Positions 17,111 to 26,001 of a stretch of DNA of 64,000 bases are shown piece after piece. Each line of letters opens with the position of its first letter. Within the stretch, counting starts at the first letter, position 1. The translations under genes and the position numbers were made by a program. The stretch spans positions 124,001 to 188,000 of the forward strand of contig NZ_JRJE01000003.1 of NCBI RefSeq assembly GCF_000763295.1, in the 5' to 3' direction. The notes under the pieces are model-generated. The model had not been told where the DNA came from and ran no database searches. It saw nothing but the letters and a program-made list of their open reading frames with translations. The stretch is from Thalassospira australica (GTDB taxonomy: Bacteria; Pseudomonadota; Alphaproteobacteria; Rhodospirillales; Thalassospiraceae).

Positions 17111-17800
17111 ATGTTCAACCGTACGCCTCTGCCCCAGACGGTCGCGCGACAAATTCAGGAAATGATCCAGAATGGCGAGCTCGCGCCCGGTGACAAAATC
17201 CCTTCGCAGCGCGAATTCGCTCAGAAATTCGGGATATCACGTGCATCCCTGCGCGAGGCGCTGCTGACGCTTGAAACATTGGGCCTGATCAAGACCGAAG
17301 CCGGACGCGGCACATTTGTGACCGACCCCGCCACGCGGGCATCGGCTGATATGGCACCCTGGCGTTATTCGGAAAGTCACAGCGTATTCGATGTGTTTCA
17401 AACCCGCATGATCCTTGAAAGCGAAATCGCCGCCCTTGCGTGCGGGCGCCTTGCCGCAACCCAACTTGAAGCCATGGAAGAGGCCACCAACCGCATGGAA
17501 AAGGGCTGGGCCAAGCAGGATCTGATTGCCAATGTCGAGGCGGATCTGGAGTTTCACGGCACGATTGTCGAGGCGTGCTCAAACAGCCTGATGCGCGACC
17601 TTTACAAGACAGTGCGTGACAAGATCACGGAAACCCAGCGCCAGCCGATCCCGATCACCGATCCGGAACGGATGCGGGAGTCAATTGGCGAACACCGCAA
17701 GATCATTGCAGCCCTTCGCAACAATGACGCCGAGGGCGCACGCCGCGAAATGCAGGCCCATGTGCGCAATACTGCGCGCTGCGCCGGGCTGCAGACCTGA
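17111..17800 (+). CDS. GntR-family regulator, FadR/FCD subfamily
   Basis: Transcriptional regulator of 229 residues. The N-terminal winged helix (about 8-75: LPQTVARQIQEMIQNGELAPGD, recognition helix SRASLREALLTLE, wing GRGTFV) is followed by an all-helical FCD ligand domain with the metal/ligand residues in DLEFHGTIVEACSN and GEHRKIIAAL. GAAGGA precedes the ATG. It is divergent from the amino-acid transporter operon and should sense its substrate, releasing the palindrome at 16975-17003. Confidence 0.92.
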   Translation: MFNRTPLPQTVARQIQEMIQNGELAPGDKIPSQREFAQKFGISRASLREALLTLETLGLIKTEAGRGTFVTDPATRASADMAPWRYSESHSVFDVFQTRMILESEIAALACGRLAATQLEAMEEATNRMEKGWAKQDLIANVEADLEFHGTIVEACSNSLMRDLYKTVRDKITETQRQPIPITDPERMRESIGEHRKIIAALRNNDAEGARREMQAHVRNTARCAGLQT

Positions 17801-17826
17801 CCTGCCCCAACGCCCGGACATAACGA

Positions 17827-17985
17827 TCAGAGAAACGGCCGCATCTTTCTGATGTGATCGGCAAAGGCGTCGATCACATGGGTCGGGTTGAGTTTGGATG
17901 TCATGACACGCAGGCCCAGTTTGGGCGGCACCGGCAACAGCGGCAGTGGCGATTTGACGATGAAAAGGTCGTGCGGAACGGCCTT
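17827..17985 (-). pseudogene. Remnant of a LysR-like regulator C-terminus
   Basis: A 52-codon open frame on the minus strand starts after a TAA at 17986-17988 and ends in TGA. It reads LFIVKSPLPLLPVPPKLGLR then VMTSKLNPTHVIDAFADHIRK, which resembles the C-terminal strand-helix end of a LysR effector domain. No start or DNA-binding part is attached. Another frame just upstream (about 17990-18080) also reads like protein, suggesting a frameshifted fragment. The match is by eye only. Confidence 0.4.
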
Positions 17986-18189
17986 TTACCCCCCTCCGCG
18001 CAAGAAGACAGGACCGGCAAGCTCGATGGTGTTATGCCATCGCCACGCCACAGGCATGACCCGCCCCCACAGCAGTCCGGCCAAATAAAGGCACATCAGG
18101 TTATCGTGTTATACTTGAATTTATCGGTGCGCTTACAATTTATAGAATCTTGTAGAATCCGGGGGCCGTGGTCCCCCATGAGGAATGTC

Positions 18190-18663
18190 ATGGTTCTATC
18201 ACGCCTTGCTGCCACATTGGTTTTGATGTGTTTTGCCTTTGCGATCCGCCCGGCACTGGCCGAGACTTCCCGGCTTGAACGGGGCACCCCGGCCGAGGCG
18301 CAAGCATTGGTCAAAAAGGCCGTCGCCCATATTGAAAAAGTAGGTATGTCCCAGGCATTCCGCGATTTTTCCGATCCTGACGGGGGATTTCAAGAAAAGG
18401 ATCTGTACGTTTTCGTGCAGGACTACAAATGCACCTTTCTGGCCCATGGTTTGAACCCGGCCCTGGTGGGGCGCAACATCTGGGACTTGCAAAACCCGAA
18501 TGGTCAATTTGCCTGCAGGGAAATTGTCAAAAAGACAAAAGAACAGGGTGAAGCGTGGACAGATTATGTTTTTCAAGATCCCTTGACCGGACAATTGGCC
18601 GACAAGACCGCTTATACCTATGGGCTGGAACATTGCATGGTGTCTTCGGGTACTTATCGATAA
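18190..18663 (+). CDS. Secreted single-Cache-domain protein
   Basis: Exported sensor-type domain of 157 residues. After a signal peptide (SRLAATLVLMCFAFAIRPA, cleavage after ALA), nearly the whole chain is one sCache_2-like domain: AQALVKKAVAHIEKVG, FSDPDGGFQEKDLYVFV, HGLNPALVGRNIWDLQNPNGQ and a C-terminal YTYGLEHCMVSSGTYR. GAGG lies 6 nt before the ATG at 18190; the frame extends 330 nt further up, but that part is not protein-like. Such free-standing Cache proteins sit in the periplasm and bind small ligands. There is no attached kinase or chemoreceptor. The gene downstream overlaps it and encodes another ligand-binding protein. Confidence 0.75.
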   Translation: MVLSRLAATLVLMCFAFAIRPALAETSRLERGTPAEAQALVKKAVAHIEKVGMSQAFRDFSDPDGGFQEKDLYVFVQDYKCTFLAHGLNPALVGRNIWDLQNPNGQFACREIVKKTKEQGEAWTDYVFQDPLTGQLADKTAYTYGLEHCMVSSGTYR

Positions 18664-19460
18664 TCGGCTTTTTTGCGGCAATTTCAGCCCTGCGTTCGGG
18701 TGCTGTACGGCGCTTGGCTTTTATCCTTGGCATCACTGTTGTTTGCCTGACGGGTGGCTTGGGTAGCTTGAGTCCCACATTGGCACAGGAACAGGAACAC
18801 CCCCCGTCAAACTGGCAGAAACCGGACTGCGCGGGTGACATTGCCCGGCAGTTGCGCATCGCATTGCCCGAAATCATCGAGCTTGGTCAGGGGCTTGGCC
18901 CGGTTTCGCTTTTTGACATTGAAAAAACCAGACTGGCCCCGACCCTGGCCGAAGCCGGATATTGCGTCGAGTTCCATCTTTTGCCCTGGCTTCGGGCCGA
19001 CAGCCAGATCAAAAGCGGCGTGCTGGACGGTTTTGTATCGTCGCAGAATATCGGCTGGTACAGGCGCGACTATTACATCAGCGACCAATTTGCCGAGATC
19101 GACATCTTTGTTCTGACCCATCCCGACAAGTTTATGCCAGACGGCTATGCCTATGAAGAGCTGGCAAACCTGCATGTGGCGGTGTTGCTGGGCGACAGTC
19201 TTGGGTTTGAACTTTCCGGGCGCGGCATCCCCTATACGACGTTGCCGTCAACGGCAAACCTGACGCGCTTTTTACTGGCAGAGCGGGTTGATGCGGTGCT
19301 GGGCTATCGCGGGATGTTTGAAAAATCCGCATCCGGTGCGCTTGAGGCGGGATTGCTGAAAATGAGCCATGTCGGCTCGCGTGACCTTTACCTCATGATT
19401 TATCGCGAGGTTGATAAGGCAGAGACGATTATCGATGCGCTCAATGTGCATTTGCGATAG
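18555..19460 (+). CDS. Orphan periplasmic binding protein-like (SBP_bac_3 fold), start unresolved
   Basis: Ligand-binding protein resembling polar amino-acid binding proteins: KTRLAPTLAEAGYCVEFHLL, DSQIKSGVLDGFVSSQ, YYISDQFAEIDIFVLTHPD and a C-terminal lobe with LLAERVDAVLGYRGMFE. A hydrophobic signal segment ends at about SPTLAQ. No ATG lies in a sensible place: GTG 18555, TTG 18633 and TTG 18714 are the candidates, and the coordinates give the longest form. It overlaps the Cache gene by 31-109 nt unless the last start is used. No permease or ATPase is linked, so sensing or an accessory role is as likely as transport. Confidence 0.65.
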   Translation: MDRLCFSRSLDRTIGRQDRLYLWAGTLHGVFGYLSIIGFFAAISALRSGAVRRLAFILGITVVCLTGGLGSLSPTLAQEQEHPPSNWQKPDCAGDIARQLRIALPEIIELGQGLGPVSLFDIEKTRLAPTLAEAGYCVEFHLLPWLRADSQIKSGVLDGFVSSQNIGWYRRDYYISDQFAEIDIFVLTHPDKFMPDGYAYEELANLHVAVLLGDSLGFELSGRGIPYTTLPSTANLTRFLLAERVDAVLGYRGMFEKSASGALEAGLLKMSHVGSRDLYLMIYREVDKAETIIDALNVHLR

Positions 19461-19681
19461 GGCCTTTTGAATTACACCGATGATAAAAAGGCGCGAAAGT
19501 TGCGCGACATCAAAGAAACCGGATCGTGCCGGCACCAATATCCCCCCTCAACATCGCTGCATTGCATTAATAAGTGAATTTTGGTCAGATACCCGGACCT
19601 AAAAGACGCTTAAGGATGCAGTATTTAACGGGCACCTCAAGTCGCGACATCGGTGCCCCTGCCCCGTTTCCGGAGAATGGC

Positions 19682-20692
19682 ATGAAAAGCTTGCGTATTG
19701 TGGTGATCTTGCTGGTGGTGGTAATTGCAGCGTCCGGGGGTGGATATGCCTATTGGCAATCCCAGCAATCCGATATTCCCGATTATATCGCATGGGGCAA
19801 TGGCCGCATCGAAGCCGAGGAAATCCGCGTCGCCACAAAGTATGCCGGCAGGGTTGAAGACGTTCTGGTTCAGGAAGGCGATCAGGTCACGAAGGGTCAG
19901 ATTCTGGCACGGATGGATACCGCCGAACTGATCGCAAGCCGTGCCCGCGCACGTGCCGAAGTTGCGGGCGCCGAACAAGGCATTGCCGAGGCGGAGGCCC
20001 AGATCATCCAGCGCGAAAGCGAGCTTTCCTTCGCCGAGCAGCAGCTTTCACGCGCACAGGAACTGGTCAAAAACAACAATATTTCCCGCCAGCAGGTCGA
20101 TCAACGCCAGGCCGATCGCGATGTTGCCAAGGCAGCCTTAAGTGCCGCACAGGCCCGACTGGAAAGTGCGCGGCTGAATGTGACGGCAGCAGCGGCCGAA
20201 CTTGAACGGATTGAAGTACAGATTGATGATTCCGTCCTTAAGGCCCCGCGTGACGGGCGGGTGCAGTACCGCCTTGCCGAACCCGGAGAGGTTCTGGCCG
20301 GGGGTGGCCCGGTCATCACCATGATCGACCTGACCGATGTTTACATGAATGTGTTTTTGCCGACCCGTCAGGCCGGGCTTGCCTTTGTTGGCAATGAAGC
20401 GCGGATTGTTCTGGATGCTGCATCGGATTTTGTCATTCCGGCCAAGGTATCGTTCGTCGCCGATGACGCGCAATTCACCCCGCGTGAAGTCGAAACGCGG
20501 TCCGAGCGCGACAAACTGATGTTTCGCGTCAAGGTGCGGATTAATCGGGAATTGCTTTCCGAGCATATCAAGCGAGTAAAAACCGGCCTTCCGGGAGAAG
20601 CATATATCATGCTCGCCGATCATACGGACTGGCCCGATGCCCTGACCCCGAATGTTCCCGATGACGCGACCCTGCGTCAGAACACACAATAG
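19682..20692 (+). CDS. HlyD-family membrane fusion protein (YhiI/YbhG type)
   Basis: Periplasmic adaptor of 336 residues for the ABC exporter encoded downstream. It has one N-terminal membrane anchor ([22 protein letters not shown]), a biotinyl-lipoyl half-domain ([21 protein letters not shown]), a long helical hairpin rich in Ala, Glu and Gln (about 75-185), the second lipoyl half ([18 protein letters not shown]) and a beta-barrel. GGAG lies 6 nt before the ATG at 19682. The order HlyD, fused ATPase, ABC-2 permease matches the E. coli yhiI-rbbA-yhhJ operon. Confidence 0.9.
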   Translation: MKSLRIVVILLVVVIAASGGGYAYWQSQQSDIPDYIAWGNGRIEAEEIRVATKYAGRVEDVLVQEGDQVTKGQILARMDTAELIASRARARAEVAGAEQGIAEAEAQIIQRESELSFAEQQLSRAQELVKNNNISRQQVDQRQADRDVAKAALSAAQARLESARLNVTAAAAELERIEVQIDDSVLKAPRDGRVQYRLAEPGEVLAGGGPVITMIDLTDVYMNVFLPTRQAGLAFVGNEARIVLDAASDFVIPAKVSFVADDAQFTPREVETRSERDKLMFRVKVRINRELLSEHIKRVKTGLPGEAYIMLADHTDWPDALTPNVPDDATLRQNTQ

Positions 20693-20703
20693 AGCGCCGC
20701 AAC

Positions 20704-23529
20704 ATGGTGGAGCGCGCCGACAATAGCGATACAGCACCGCGGCTTGCCGTGCACCTTGACGGCGTTTCGCACCGCTATGGCAAGGTCACAGCCCTTGATG
20801 ACATCAGCCTTGAAATCCCGGCGGGTCAGACTGTCGGCTTCATTGGCCCGGATGGTGTCGGGAAATCAAGCGCGCTTGCCCTGATTTCCGGTGCGCGCAA
20901 AGTTCAGGGCGGCACGGTCAAAGTGCTTGGCGGATCGATGGAGAACGCCAAACATCGCAACACGATCCTGCCGCGCATTGCCTATATGCCCCAGGGGCTT
21001 GGCAAGAACCTTTATATGGATCTGACGGTGCGTGAGAACCTTGCATTTTTCGGCCGTCTGTTTGGTCAGGGAAAGCACGAACGCGATGAACGGATTGCCC
21101 GGCTTGTGGCGGCGACCGGGCTTGATCCCTTTACCACGCGCCCGGCGGGCAAGCTTTCGGGGGGCATGAAACAGAAGCTTGGGCTTTGCTGTGCGCTGAT
21201 CCATGACCCCGATATCCTGATACTCGACGAGCCAACCACCGGGGTTGATCCCCTGTCGCGCCAGCAATTCTGGCAATTGATTGATGCGATCCGCCAAACC
21301 CAAAGCGAGATGACGGTTCTGGTCGCGACCGCCTATATGGATGAAGCGGCACGCTTTGACCGGTTGATTGCGATGAATGATGGCAGGGTTCTGGCAACCG
21401 GCACCGCCCCGGAGATTTTGGCCCGCACCGGGTCCGAGACACTTGAAGCGGCCTTTATCGCGCTGTTGCCCGAAGAAGAACGCCAGGGTCACCACACGCT
21501 TTCGATCCCGCCCCGCACAGTGAACCGCGAAACTCCGGCGATCTCGGCCGAACATCTGACCAAGAAGTTTGGCGATTTTACCGCTGTCGATGATGTCAGC
21601 TTCCGGATTGAAAAAGGCGAGATTTTCGGGTTTCTCGGCTCCAACGGTTGTGGCAAGACCACGACCATGAAGATGCTGACCGGGCTTCTGGATGCGACCG
21701 AGGGAACGGCAGAACTGTTTGGCAAACCGGTCGACGGGCAGGATATCGCCCTTCGTAACCGGGTTGGCTATATGAGCCAGGCCTTTTCGCTTTATTCCGA
21801 ATTGACCGTGATGCAGAACCTTGAACTGCATGCCCATCTGTTTCACCTGCCCAAGGATCAGATCAGAAAACGCATTGATGAACTGTCCGACCGGTTCGGG
21901 CTTGGCCCCTATCACGATGATCTGAGCGCGCGTTTGCCGCTTGGCGTGCGTCAGCGTCTTTCGCTTGCCGTTGCGATCATTCATAGCCCGGAAATCCTGA
22001 TTTTGGATGAACCGACATCGGGGGTTGATCCGGTGGCACGCGACGGATTCTGGGAATTGCTGGTCGAGCTTTCGCGCGATCAAGGGGTGACGATTTTCAT
22101 TTCCACCCACTTCATGAATGAGGCGGAGCGCTGTGATCGCATATCCTTGATGCATGCGGGCAAGGTTTTGATCAGTGACACCCCCGATGCAATCACCAAA
22201 GGGCGCGGCAGCGACAGCCTGGAAGAAGCGTTTATCAGCTATCTTGAAGAAGCGGATGGCGCGGGTGGCACGGATGGCGCGGGTGGCGCAGATACGCAAA
22301 CCGCAACGGAACCGGCATCGGCACAGGCAGTGGTCGCCCCGCAAGATGCGCTTGCAACGGCCAAGGGCAACGCGGCGCACTGGAAACCGGCGCGTGCATC
22401 ACTTTTCAGTTTCCGACGGTTATGGGCCTATTCGCTGCGGGAAACCATGGAACTGGTGCGCGATCCGATCCGGTTGATGTTTGCCCTGATCGGCACAGCG
22501 ATCCTGATGCCGGTTTTCGGGTTTGGCATTACCTTTGATGTTGAAAACCTGACCTATGCGGTGCTTGATCGCGACCGGACCCCCGAAAGCCGCACCTATA
22601 TCGAAAATCTTTCAAGTTCGCGCTATTTCGAGCCGCAGGCACCGCTGATCAGCAATGCTGATCTTGAAGCACGATTGCTTTCGGGGGATGTGACGCTTGC
22701 CATTGAAATCCCGCCGGGGTTCGGACGCGATGTCGGGCGCGGCACCAGCCCGGAAATCGGCGCGTTTATTGATGGCAGCATGCCGTTTCGCGCCGAAACC
22801 ATTCATGGCTATGTCGAAGGCATCCATCAGCAATATCTCGGCGAAAAGACCAAACGCGACATTGGCAGTTCCGAGCGTAACCAGACCATGCAGATCGAAA
22901 CGCGCTATCGCTATAATCAGGATTTCAAAAGCATCTATGCGATGGTGCCATCGGTGATTGCCCTGCTTTTGATGTTTATTCCGGCAGTTCTGATGGCGGT
23001 CGGGGTGGTGCGCGAAAAGGAACTTGGATCGATCACCAACCTTTATGTCACACCGGTTTCACGGCTTGAATTTTTGTGGGGCAAGCAATTGCCCTATGTC
23101 GGGTTGGGGCTTGTCAATTTCGTGTTGATGAGCGCGATGGCGCTGTTCTGGTTTGACGTGCCGATCCGGGGCAATGGCCTGACGCTTTTGATCGGGGCGA
23201 TCCTGTTTGTGATTGCCACCACCGGGCTTGGGCTTTTGATTTCATCCTTTACCAGCACCCAGATCGCCGCCCTGTTTGGCACGGCGATTGCCACCATGGT
23301 GCCATCGGTGATGTTTTCAGGGATGATGCAGCCGGTATCATCCCTTGAAGGGGTGCCGGTGGTGCTGTCGACCATCATTCCGACATCACATTTCATGTCG
23401 ATCAGTGTCGGCACCTTTACCAAGGCGCTGGGCTTTGCCGAGCTTTATCCCGAACTGATCACTCTTTTGGTCTTTTTCCCGGCATTGACGATCCTTTCGA
23501 TACTGCTTTTGAAAAAGCAGGAGGCATAA
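20704..23529 (+). CDS. rbbA: RbbA-type fused ABC protein (ATPase-ATPase-ABC2 permease)
   Basis: Single 941-residue chain with two ABC ATPase domains and a C-terminal ABC-2 membrane domain. The first domain has Walker [10 protein letters not shown] (about 44-52), signature LSGGMKQK and Walker [13 protein letters not shown]. The second has Walker [10 protein letters not shown] and Walker [13 protein letters not shown], but its signature is the degenerate LPLGVRQR. A Gly/Ala-rich linker at about 518-545 leads to the permease part, with a first span near residue 590 and several more after about 755 ([12 protein letters not shown]). E. coli RbbA, first described as a ribosome-associated ATPase, has the same layout. 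Here the HlyD and ABC-2 neighbours favour an exporter. It starts 11 nt after the HlyD gene. Confidence 0.88.
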   Translation: MVERADNSDTAPRLAVHLDGVSHRYGKVTALDDISLEIPAGQTVGFIGPDGVGKSSALALISGARKVQGGTVKVLGGSMENAKHRNTILPRIAYMPQGLGKNLYMDLTVRENLAFFGRLFGQGKHERDERIARLVAATGLDPFTTRPAGKLSGGMKQKLGLCCALIHDPDILILDEPTTGVDPLSRQQFWQLIDAIRQTQSEMTVLVATAYMDEAARFDRLIAMNDGRVLATGTAPEILARTGSETLEAAFIALLPEEERQGHHTLSIPPRTVNRETPAISAEHLTKKFGDFTAVDDVSFRIEKGEIFGFLGSNGCGKTTTMKMLTGLLDATEGTAELFGKPVDGQDIALRNRVGYMSQAFSLYSELTVMQNLELHAHLFHLPKDQIRKRIDELSDRFGLGPYHDDLSARLPLGVRQRLSLAVAIIHSPEILILDEPTSGVDPVARDGFWELLVELSRDQGVTIFISTHFMNEAERCDRISLMHAGKVLISDTPDAITKGRGSDSLEEAFISYLEEADGAGGTDGAGGADTQTATEPASAQAVVAPQDALATAKGNAAHWKPARASLFSFRRLWAYSLRETMELVRDPIRLMFALIGTAILMPVFGFGITFDVENLTYAVLDRDRTPESRTYIENLSSSRYFEPQAPLISNADLEARLLSGDVTLAIEIPPGFGRDVGRGTSPEIGAFIDGSMPFRAETIHGYVEGIHQQYLGEKTKRDIGSSERNQTMQIETRYRYNQDFKSIYAMVPSVIALLLMFIPAVLMAVGVVREKELGSITNLYVTPVSRLEFLWGKQLPYVGLGLVNFVLMSAMALFWFDVPIRGNGLTLLIGAILFVIATTGLGLLISSFTSTQIAALFGTAIATMVPSVMFSGMMQPVSSLEGVPVVLSTIIPTSHFMSISVGTFTKALGFAELYPELITLLVFFPALTILSILLLKKQEA
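22255..22290 (+). repeat. Two 18-bp tandem units in the rbbA linker
   Basis: The unit GATGGCGCGGGTGGC plus a variable codon (ACG, then GCA) occurs twice, encoding DGAGG-T/A. It lies in the flexible linker between the second ATPase and the membrane domain, so its copy number may vary between strains. Confidence 0.6.
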
Positions 23530-23533
23530 GACC

Positions 23534-24676
23534 ATGGGCATGCGCGAAATCAGCAATATCTATCGCCTTGGGGTCAAGGAACTGTTCAGTTTGCGGCGTG
23601 ATGTCGTTTTGATGGCGCTGATTGTCTGGGCGTTTTCCTTTGCGATCTATAACGCCGCGACCGGGTTTTCCCATGATTTGCGCAACGGTTCGATCGCGAT
23701 TGCCGATCAGGATGGTTCCGCACTTTCGCTGCGCATTGCCGATGCGTTGCTTGATCCCTATTTCCAGACGCCAAAATCCATCGCCGAACGCGATATTGAT
23801 GCCGCAATGAATAGCGGTGAATTTACCTTTGTGCTGGTGATCCCACCGCGTTTCGAAGCAGATATCGTTGCCGGGCGCAGCCCGGAAGTTCAGCTAAACA
23901 TTGATGCCACTGCCATGATGCAGGCCGGGATCGGCGAAGGCTATATCAGCAACATCATTGCCCAAGAGGTCAGCACCTGGCTTGGCGGCAAATCGGCCTG
24001 GGCCGGACAGAACAGCGAGAGTGCCGCGTCCATCGTTACGCGCTATGCCTATAATCCCAATGTCCAGAGCGAATGGTTCACCAGCACGATGGAAATCATC
24101 AATGCGGTGACGATGCTGTCGATCATTCTTTCGGGGGCGGCCCTTATTCGGGAACGTGAACATGGCACAATCGAACATCTGCTTGTGATGCCACTCAGCC
24201 CGATCGAGATCATGCTGGCGAAAGTCTGGGCCAACGGGCTTGTGATTTTGATTGCCTGCATGCTGTCGCTTGTTTTTGTCGTGCAGCTTGTGCTGGGCGT
24301 GCCGCTGGTCGGATCGAAGCTTTTATTCATGGGTGGGGTGGTGCTGTATCTGTTCTTTGGTACAGCCTTGGGCATTTTCCTTGCGACCATGACGCGCTCC
24401 ATGCCGCAATTTGGTTTGCTGTTTATTCTGGTGGTCTTGCCGTTGCGATTGCTTTCGGGGGGCAGCACGCCGATTGAAAGCATGCCCGAAACGCTTCAGA
24501 ACATCATGCAATTCTCGCCCGCGACCCATTTCGTCAAATATGCGCAGGCCATCCTGTTTCGCGGGGCGGGCATTGGGGTGGTCTGGCCGGAATTCCTGCT
24601 GGTGTTTGTTATCGCCACAGGGTTCTTTGCCTTTAGCGCCATGCGGTTCAGGAAAAGTATCGCGCAGATGCGATAA
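23534..24676 (+). CDS. ABC-2 type permease (YhhJ type)
   Basis: Exporter membrane subunit of 380 residues. It has an N-terminal span (VVLMALIVWAFSFAIYNA), a large periplasmic domain (about 45-170) with ERDIDAAMNSGEFTFVLVIP, and a cluster of five C-terminal spans. Between them lie the conserved ALIREREHGTIEHLLVMPLSP segment and the SGGSTPIESMP turn of ABC2_membrane proteins. It begins 4 nt after the rbbA-type gene, with which it should form the transmembrane channel as a heterodimer. Confidence 0.9.
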   Translation: MGMREISNIYRLGVKELFSLRRDVVLMALIVWAFSFAIYNAATGFSHDLRNGSIAIADQDGSALSLRIADALLDPYFQTPKSIAERDIDAAMNSGEFTFVLVIPPRFEADIVAGRSPEVQLNIDATAMMQAGIGEGYISNIIAQEVSTWLGGKSAWAGQNSESAASIVTRYAYNPNVQSEWFTSTMEIINAVTMLSIILSGAALIREREHGTIEHLLVMPLSPIEIMLAKVWANGLVILIACMLSLVFVVQLVLGVPLVGSKLLFMGGVVLYLFFGTALGIFLATMTRSMPQFGLLFILVVLPLRLLSGGSTPIESMPETLQNIMQFSPATHFVKYAQAILFRGAGIGVVWPEFLLVFVIATGFFAFSAMRFRKSIAQMR

Positions 24677-24697
24677 AATGGTTTGGACCAGACACAC

Positions 24698-24724
24698 AAA
24701 ACCCCGCGCGGGAACCCGGCGGGG
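24698..24724 (-). terminator. Terminator of the tRNA-Val transcript
   Basis: GC-rich hairpin with arms CCCCGC (24702-24707) and GCGGGG (24719-24724), followed on the minus strand by TTTTGTG. It lies just after the 3' end of the second-transcribed tRNA and may also act weakly on the exporter operon from the other side. Confidence 0.65.
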
Positions 24725-24730
24725 TGGGAA

Positions 24731-24807
24731 TGGTGGGCCTAACAAGACTCGAACTTGTGACCTCTCGCATGTCAAGCGAACGCTCTAACCAACTGAGCTA
24801 TAGGCCC
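24731..24807 (-). tRNA. tRNA-Val (GAC)
   Basis: A complete 77-nt cloverleaf with encoded CCA. Acceptor arms GGGCCTA / TAGGCCC, D-arm GCTC..GAGC, anticodon loop TTGACAT giving anticodon GAC (valine), T-arm ACAAG-TTCGAGT-CTTGT, discriminator A. It is identical in sequence to the copy 16 nt upstream in the same orientation. Confidence 0.96.
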
Positions 24808-24823
24808 CTATGGGTGCGAAAGA

Positions 24824-24900
24824 TGGTGGGCCTAACAAGACTCGAACTTGTGACCTCTCGCATGTCAAGCGAACGCTCTAACCAACTGAGCTATAGGCCC
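24824..24900 (-). tRNA. tRNA-Val (GAC), second copy
   Basis: Identical 77-nt copy of the neighbouring tRNA-Val(GAC), also with encoded CCA. The two are separated by 16 nt and are most likely cotranscribed, with this copy first. The promoter should lie in 24901-25000, but no clear boxes could be assigned. Confidence 0.96.
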
Positions 24901-25134
24901 GCAAATCCATCTTTCAAAAGACCAGCTCTTTCTGGGTGAAAGAACGGTCCGTGCCGTTTGCGTCGGCGAGGCGGTATTTAGCCCAAGGCAGGCAAAGGCG
25001 CAACCCCAGAAATGGTTTTTTGACAAAAAATGTTCATCAATTCCGTGGCAATTCCCATATGCTAGAAGATATCAATCGCGTGGATCGCAGGAACCCCGAT
25101 ATCGCGTCACCAGGGATGGGTTTTACGAAAGACA

Positions 25135-26001
25135 ATGAACCAACTGCCTTCGGAAATGGCCTCGACCGGCCCCGCCACCGTCATCCTGCCCCCGCGGCAA
25201 ACCTTGCCCGTGGTATTTGCATCGCCGCATTCGGGCCGCCAATACCCGCAGGATTTGATCGCGCAGGCCCGGATCGGGTCGTTTGAGCTGCGTGCGTCCG
25301 AAGATGCCTTTGTCGATCAATTGTTCAATGCCGCCCCAAAATTGGGCGCGCCGTTGCTGTGTGCGACGTTTCCGCGTGCCTATGTCGATGTGAACCGGGC
25401 GGCGATGGAACTTGATCCGCGGATGTTTGACGGTGATCTGCCAGATGATTCTGACATCAATTCGATGCGCGCGCTTTCGGGACTGGGATCCATCCCGCGT
25501 GTGGTCAGCGGCGGGGTCGAGATTTACAAGGGCCGCCTGCCCGTCGACGAAGCCTTCATGCGCATTGACACTTTTTACCGGCCCTATCACGGCGCTTTAC
25601 AGAAATTGATCGACCAAACGCGCGATCATTTCGGTTACTGCATTCTGATTGATTGTCATTCCATGCCCGGTGATTCTTGTGACAGCATGAAAAACCGCGT
25701 TGATCTGGTGCTTGGCGATTGCTATGGAAGTTCCTGCCACCCGTCATTGACGCGGTTTGTGGAGGATTGCTTTCGCGATATGGGCTTTGCCCCGTCGCAC
25801 AATGATCCATATGCCGGGGGCTATTGCACACGCCATTACGGTCGCCCGCAAGAACATGTGCATAGCCTTCAGATCGAGCTGTCACGCGCGCTTTATATGG
25901 ATGAAGCCACAATCAGCCCACATCGCGGATTTGACGTTCTGCGCGACCAGATGACGGATCTGATCACGCGCTTCCATGATCTCGACGGGACCCTGCTTTA
26001 A
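25135..26001 (+). CDS. N-formylglutamate amidohydrolase family protein
   Basis: Zn-dependent deformylase/amidohydrolase family (HutG-II-like), 288 residues. Seen: VVFASPHSGRQYP with the His ligand near the N-terminus, a FPRAYVDVNRAAMELDPRMF motif, LIDCHSMPG with the second metal site, and PYAGGYCTRHYGRP. In histidine degradation this enzyme releases formate and glutamate from N-formylglutamate, but no other hut gene is near. The gene overlaps the GNAT gene by one base (TAATG), so they form an operon. The start at 25135 lacks a clear ribosome-binding site; ATG 25159 is an alternative. Confidence 0.85.
   Translation: MNQLPSEMASTGPATVILPPRQTLPVVFASPHSGRQYPQDLIAQARIGSFELRASEDAFVDQLFNAAPKLGAPLLCATFPRAYVDVNRAAMELDPRMFDGDLPDDSDINSMRALSGLGSIPRVVSGGVEIYKGRLPVDEAFMRIDTFYRPYHGALQKLIDQTRDHFGYCILIDCHSMPGDSCDSMKNRVDLVLGDCYGSSCHPSLTRFVEDCFRDMGFAPSHNDPYAGGYCTRHYGRPQEHVHSLQIELSRALYMDEATISPHRGFDVLRDQMTDLITRFHDLDGTLL

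Noticed and set aside
17854-18189. N-terminal extension of the Cache protein
   Set aside because: The signal peptide and ribosome-binding site place the start at 18190; the extra sequence is not protein-like and overlaps the regulator remnant.
20866-22380. Long minus-strand frame of 504 codons inside the RbbA-type gene
   Set aside because: Shadow of a GC-rich coding frame; the plus strand encodes clear ABC motifs over the same bases.
24724-24939. Plus-strand open frame across the tRNA genes
   Set aside because: It is the antisense translation of two tandem tRNA-Val genes, a well-known artefact of tRNA loci.
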